A stretch of 10,187 nt of DNA. Origin: Alphaproteobacteria bacterium MarineAlpha9_Bin7 (lineage in GTDB: Bacteria; Pseudomonadota; Alphaproteobacteria; UBA7887). The notes below the pieces were generated by a model. That model was given only the letters and a program-made list of their open reading frames with translations. It did not search any database and was not told where the DNA came from. The first letter of the stretch is position 1. Every line of letters starts with the position of its first letter. Positions 7,929 to 10,187 of this stretch are shown here, piece by piece. The stretch covers positions 1-10,187 of the forward strand of contig PTKD01000053.1 of assembly GCA_002938115.1 (NCBI GenBank), given 5' to 3'. Made by a program: the position numbers and the translations under genes.

Positions 7929-7955
7929 GCGATACCGTTATCAAGTCTTGAATGA

Positions 7956-7976
7956 TAGATGACGATAAATCATCTA
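7956..7976. promoter_or_regulatory. perfect 7-bp inverted repeat, candidate operator of the Mo-enzyme operon
   Basis: The arms TAGATGA (7956-7962) and TCATCTA (7970-7976) are exact reverse complements separated by CGATAAA. The site lies 28-48 bases upstream of the operon's first ATG. The inner part ATGA-N7-TCAT contains a T-N11-A pattern (T7960 to A7972), the generic shape of a LysR-type box, although FadR/GntR-like dimers could also use such a dyad. A -10-like TATCAT (minus strand, 7952-7957) lies at its downstream edge, so a bound protein would contact the promoter. No regulator gene is in the window. Confidence 0.4.
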
Positions 7977-7990
7977 GCTGCTGTGACCAA
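7962..7990 (-). promoter_or_regulatory. weak candidate promoter of the Mo-enzyme operon
   Basis: On the minus strand TTGGTC (7985-7990) and TATCGT (7962-7967) are spaced by 17 bases. The matches to consensus are poor (3 of 6 and 4 of 6). The -10 overlaps the inverted repeat at 7956-7976. An alternative -10, TATCAT at 7952-7957, has no good -35. Poor promoter elements beside a dyad would fit activator-dependent transcription, but this is inference. The rest of the 183-base gap (7929-8111) shows no terminator-like hairpin with a T run. Confidence 0.2.
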
Positions 7991-8111
7991 GTGTCCTGGG
8001 ACCCTTATGTTTTGGGCACAACATATATCCTGCGACGGTTTCCCTGCACCATGCTCAGCAAGTTGTTATTGGTTAAGGAATGGGCCTGAAACAGCGGGAT
8101 AATTGGCGAAG

Positions 8112-9263
8112 CTATGGATTGCCACGTGCATCGATTGGTAGAATCTCGATGAGATGGTTACCTTGAACGCAATGATAGTGGTCGTACAGATTAACGGTTG
8201 GATCGCAGTGCGGCACCAGGCAAGAGACCACATCACCAACTTGTAAGCGTGCATTAGTGCTTGGTGAGTAGACAATCGCCCCGTGTTCATCTCCCATGAA
8301 TCTGTATTCTGCCCCGTTCGGGGCGCCAGTATACAATTCGGGTGCGGGCCCATCTGTTGCGAAGCTCTTGAGCCCAGCGTCGATGACTGCATGACTATCA
8401 TGTGCGGTGCTGACTACGCTGGCCTGGACCATCAAGGACGGCTTGAAGGGCGCCTTCAAGTCCAGATTGAGGTGGACCGCGTTATATTGCACGTCGGTAA
8501 AAATATATGATCCTGCCTGTAATTCCGTAAAGAGATTAAACCGGTGGTCAATATCATAAGTTCCGGTACCGCCACCGGTGATGATATTAGGCGTCAGTCC
8601 GTCAGCGCAAAGTTCAGTGACTACGTGTTTGAGTCGTTCTGCTTCGCCAGCCATTTGTTGTAGCCGGGCATCAAAATTTTCAATGTGCTGTAGGTGTCCG
8701 GCATAAGCCTGAATGCCGACAAAAGATAATCCTTCGGTATCCGCAATGGAGTGCGCCAAGTTGCATGCCGCATCGGCATCGCGGGTCCCCGTACGATGAA
8801 GACCCACGTCAAAATCAACCAGCAATTCAATGTGATTGGGGCTACCTGATGAAGTGTGGGCGGCCGCAATGGCAGCGACCGTCGATAGATCATCAACTAC
8901 TGTCATCAAGCTTGTAGTTCTTTGGTGCAGCGCGACCAATCGCTCAATTTTGGCATTACTCGTTATCGGTGATGTGATCAGTACTCCTGGGATGCCGTTT
9001 TGCACCATTACCTCTGCCTCACGAATGGTGGCGCAGCAGATGCCGATAGCGCCGGCCTTGATTTGGCGTTGCGCGAGTACGCTCGATTTGTGGCTCTTGC
9101 CGTGGGGGCGCAACTTTTGATTGGTATGCTGGCAATGCTGTATCATTGCCTGTATATTTTGAGCGGTTGACGCTAGATCCAAAATCAATGCTGGAGTGCT
9201 GAGATTTGTCCGCCCTCCTTTGACGCCGATTAGCGGTGCATTAGGTCCAAGATTTTGTTTCAT
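8112..9263 (-). CDS. DSD1-family PLP enzyme (D-threonine aldolase / D-serine dehydratase-like)
   Basis: A 383-residue fold-type III PLP enzyme with an alanine-racemase-type N-terminal barrel and a C-terminal metal-binding domain. RPHGKSHK places the Schiff-base lysine at Lys56. GGGTGTYD at 230-237 is the phosphate-binding segment. PHCDPTVNLYD near the C-terminus supplies His352 and Asp354 as the likely divalent-metal ligands. A His-x-Asp pair resembles D-threonine and 3-hydroxyaspartate aldolases, whereas characterised eukaryotic D-serine dehydratases use His-x-Cys. An aldolase splitting a D-beta-hydroxy amino acid to glycine plus an aldehyde is therefore favoured, but not proven. The frame also has a TTG at 9278; ATG at 9263 is preferred because homologs start near here. 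No Shine-Dalgarno precedes it. The gene lies 183 bases upstream of the operon on the same strand and may be transcribed separately. Confidence 0.9.
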   Translation of the reverse strand: MKQNLGPNAPLIGVKGGRTNLSTPALILDLASTAQNIQAMIQHCQHTNQKLRPHGKSHKSSVLAQRQIKAGAIGICCATIREAEVMVQNGIPGVLITSPITSNAKIERLVALHQRTTSLMTVVDDLSTVAAIAAAHTSSGSPNHIELLVDFDVGLHRTGTRDADAACNLAHSIADTEGLSFVGIQAYAGHLQHIENFDARLQQMAGEAERLKHVVTELCADGLTPNIITGGGTGTYDIDHRFNLFTELQAGSYIFTDVQYNAVHLNLDLKAPFKPSLMVQASVVSTAHDSHAVIDAGLKSFATDGPAPELYTGAPNGAEYRFMGDEHGAIVYSPSTNARLQVGDVVSCLVPHCDPTVNLYDHYHCVQGNHLIEILPIDARGNP

Positions 9264-9269
9264 GCTGAT

Positions 9270-9298
9270 ATTATACAAAAGTGTGAATTAAATGACGG
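9270..9298 (-). promoter_or_regulatory. candidate promoter of the DSD1-like gene, placed for a leaderless mRNA
   Basis: On the minus strand a consensus TATAAT occupies 9270-9275. A weak -35, CCGTCA (9293-9298, 3 of 6), lies 17 bases upstream. Transcription normally begins about seven bases after the -10 box, which here falls on 9263, the A of the chosen ATG. There is no Shine-Dalgarno, as expected for a leaderless transcript. Confidence 0.4.
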
Positions 9299-9346
9299 TA
9301 TGTCCATTTATAGCGAGGTTTTGCCCAGTCATCTGATAATACAAAA

Positions 9347-9352
9347 TATAAT
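9347..9352 (+). promoter_or_regulatory. candidate -10 box of gcrA promoter
   Basis: A consensus TATAAT lies 63 bases before the gcrA ATG. The nearest -35-like element, TTGCCC at 9321-9326, is 20 bases away, which is longer than usual. No GANTC methylation site occurs between 9290 and 9415. The assignment rests mainly on the -10 match in an AT-rich divergent intergenic region. Confidence 0.3.
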
Positions 9353-9415
9353 GAATAGGCAAAGCAATCTCGTTGCGTAGGGCGGCATAGGCGACTTGTG
9401 ACGGAATAAAGAAAT

Positions 9416-9757
9416 ATGGAATGGACTGAAAGGGCGGTACGGACCTTGCAAACACTGTGGCTGGAAGGTGTGCCGGCGCGTGAAATTGGCCAGCGTTTAG
9501 GCGGAATCAGCCGCAATGCAGTAATCGGTAAGGCTCATCGACTGGGCCTTTCCAAACAAAGTGATGCGAATCAGGCCGAGGTCACACCGGCGTTTGTAGG
9601 TACCGGGGATCTTACGGAACGCATGTGCCGTTGGCCTATTGGTCACCCTGGAGACCCAGATTTCAGATTTTGTGGGGAGGCCAAGATTGCCGGGCGCCCT
9701 TACTGCGCTGAACACTGCTCATTGGCGTATCGCGGGAAATCGGACGAGGCGGCGTAA
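9416..9757 (+). CDS. gcrA: GcrA-family cell cycle regulator (short form)
   Basis: A 113-residue GcrA-family protein. In Caulobacter, GcrA binds sigma70 and stimulates promoters carrying CcrM-methylated GANTC sites. The N-terminal DNA-binding helices read MEWTERAVRTLQTLWLEG followed by LGGISRNAVIGKAHRLGLS (28-46), the family hallmark. The C-terminal sigma-interaction part has CRWPIGHPGDPDFRFCG (71-87) and GRPYCAEHCSLAY (93-105). Cys71, Cys86, Cys97 and His100 form a C-C-CxxH arrangement that could bind zinc (inference). The linker between the two parts is only about 24 residues, so the protein is shorter than Caulobacter GcrA (about 170). It could be the main GcrA or a paralog. A weak GGA ten bases before the ATG is the only ribosome-binding signal. 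It is divergent from the DSD1-like gene and ends nine bases from the convergent lipoprotein gene. Confidence 0.92.
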   Translation: MEWTERAVRTLQTLWLEGVPAREIGQRLGGISRNAVIGKAHRLGLSKQSDANQAEVTPAFVGTGDLTERMCRWPIGHPGDPDFRFCGEAKIAGRPYCAEHCSLAYRGKSDEAA

Positions 9758-9766
9758 CGAGAGCGG

Positions 9767-10165
9767 TTAACGCGCCCGTCTGTTTTGCATAGCTGTAATA
9801 GCTGCTGCGGTCGCTTGCACCTGGCTGTCACTGGCGTGGGCGTGGGCGGCGTCGTAATTCGCTCCTTGCTTTATCATCAATCTGAAAATGTCGTCTTTCT
9901 CATCGACACAGGCCTCTGACGCGGTCCATGCGAGACGTCCCAAGTGGCGGCGACCTTTGTCTATTTTGAGTGCCATATCAACGGAGCACTCAATGTAGCG
10001 CTCAACAGCGGCGTGGACGCGATGGCGTGCATCCTCGGATAAGGATTCATAAGAATCCACCTTTGTTTGTTTTCCGGTGCACCCCATTATGATGACAGTC
10101 GCTGTCAGTAGAATACTTGCGGTCAAACCCGCCCACCGGTAGAAAATGGGTTCAATTCCAACCAT
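9767..10165 (-). CDS. small predicted lipoprotein of unknown function
   Basis: A 132-residue protein I do not recognise. Residues 11-28 form a hydrophobic segment (WAGLTASILLTATVIIMG) after Arg10 and end at Cys29. The IMGC sequence there resembles a lipobox, so signal peptidase II cleavage and lipid anchoring are likely. The mature part is mainly helical and polar, with Cys60 and Cys86, which could form a disulfide outside the cytoplasm, and an Ala-rich tail ending NRRAR. The ATG at 10165 has no clear Shine-Dalgarno. The frame stays open to the window end, so an upstream start beyond the edge cannot be excluded, although the signal-peptide pattern favours this one. No partner gene is evident. 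It converges on gcrA with a nine-base gap and no room for a separate terminator. Confidence 0.7.
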   Translation of the reverse strand: MVGIEPIFYRWAGLTASILLTATVIIMGCTGKQTKVDSYESLSEDARHRVHAAVERYIECSVDMALKIDKGRRHLGRLAWTASEACVDEKDDIFRLMIKQGANYDAAHAHASDSQVQATAAAITAMQNRRAR

Positions 10166-10187
10166 CGTGTGCCAGAGGTTAGTGTGC

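Noticed and set aside
7931..7942. GATA-N4-TATC inverted repeat just upstream of the Mo-subunit start
   Set aside because: The arms are only 4 bp and the centre does not pair, which is expected by chance; the 7-bp dyad at 7956-7976 is far stronger.
8066..8401. Open frame of 111 codons on the minus strand
   Set aside because: It overlaps the C-terminal part of the DSD1-like gene in another frame; the DSD1 frame has conserved motifs throughout and this one has none.
1..10187. Unusual density of GANTC (CcrM) sites linked to GcrA
   Set aside because: Sites are scattered through coding regions at roughly the chance rate and none lies in the promoter regions I inspected (9290-9415, 7929-8111).

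Overview
The window looks like part of an alphaproteobacterial chromosome. The strongest taxonomic clue is a short but clear GcrA-family protein (9416-9757), a cell-cycle regulator family essentially confined to Alphaproteobacteria. The other genes (a DctM-type TRAP permease, a molybdenum hydroxylase large subunit, a mandelate-racemase-like enzyme, a type II HAD hydrolase and a DSD1-family PLP enzyme) fit a free-living heterotroph that uses organic acids, possibly marine, but that habitat guess is inference. I saw no phage, IS element, CRISPR array, tRNA or rRNA, and no gene-free stretch longer than about 190 bases.

Layout. Positions 1-1080 (+) hold the 3' part of a TRAP transporter large permease cut by the window edge. 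It converges on an alpha/beta hydrolase (1135-1944, -), which is divergent from a NUDIX hydrolase (2097-2771, +). The NUDIX gene converges on a tight four-gene minus-strand operon running from 7928 down to 2871. In order of transcription its genes are a xanthine-dehydrogenase/CO-dehydrogenase-type molybdopterin subunit, a mandelate-racemase-like enolase-superfamily enzyme (4-base ATGA overlap), a type II haloacid-dehalogenase-like hydrolase (16-base gap), and a LACTB2-like metallo-beta-lactamase-fold hydrolase (start codon abutting the previous stop). Upstream of the operon, on the same strand, is a D-threonine-aldolase/D-serine-dehydratase-like gene (9263-8112). It is divergent from gcrA (9416-9757, +), which converges on a small predicted lipoprotein (10165-9767, -).

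How the genes may work together. The operon combines an oxidative or hydroxylating Mo enzyme, an alpha-proton-abstracting enolase-superfamily enzyme and two hydrolases. With a TRAP permease and an alpha/beta hydrolase nearby, it reads as a catabolic module for an imported carboxylate, possibly a hydroxy acid or sugar acid. No substrate can be named from sequence alone. Three points deserve attention. The racemase-like protein aligns without gaps to mandelate racemase through its active site but has Arg where the second catalytic Lys should be. The HAD protein keeps the general catalytic residues but has lost two residues of the dehalogenase water-activating triad. The Mo subunit has no FAD or iron-sulfur partner gene in the window. 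A perfect 7-bp inverted repeat just upstream of the operon is a candidate operator, and the DSD1-like gene has a consensus -10 box placed so that its mRNA could be leaderless.
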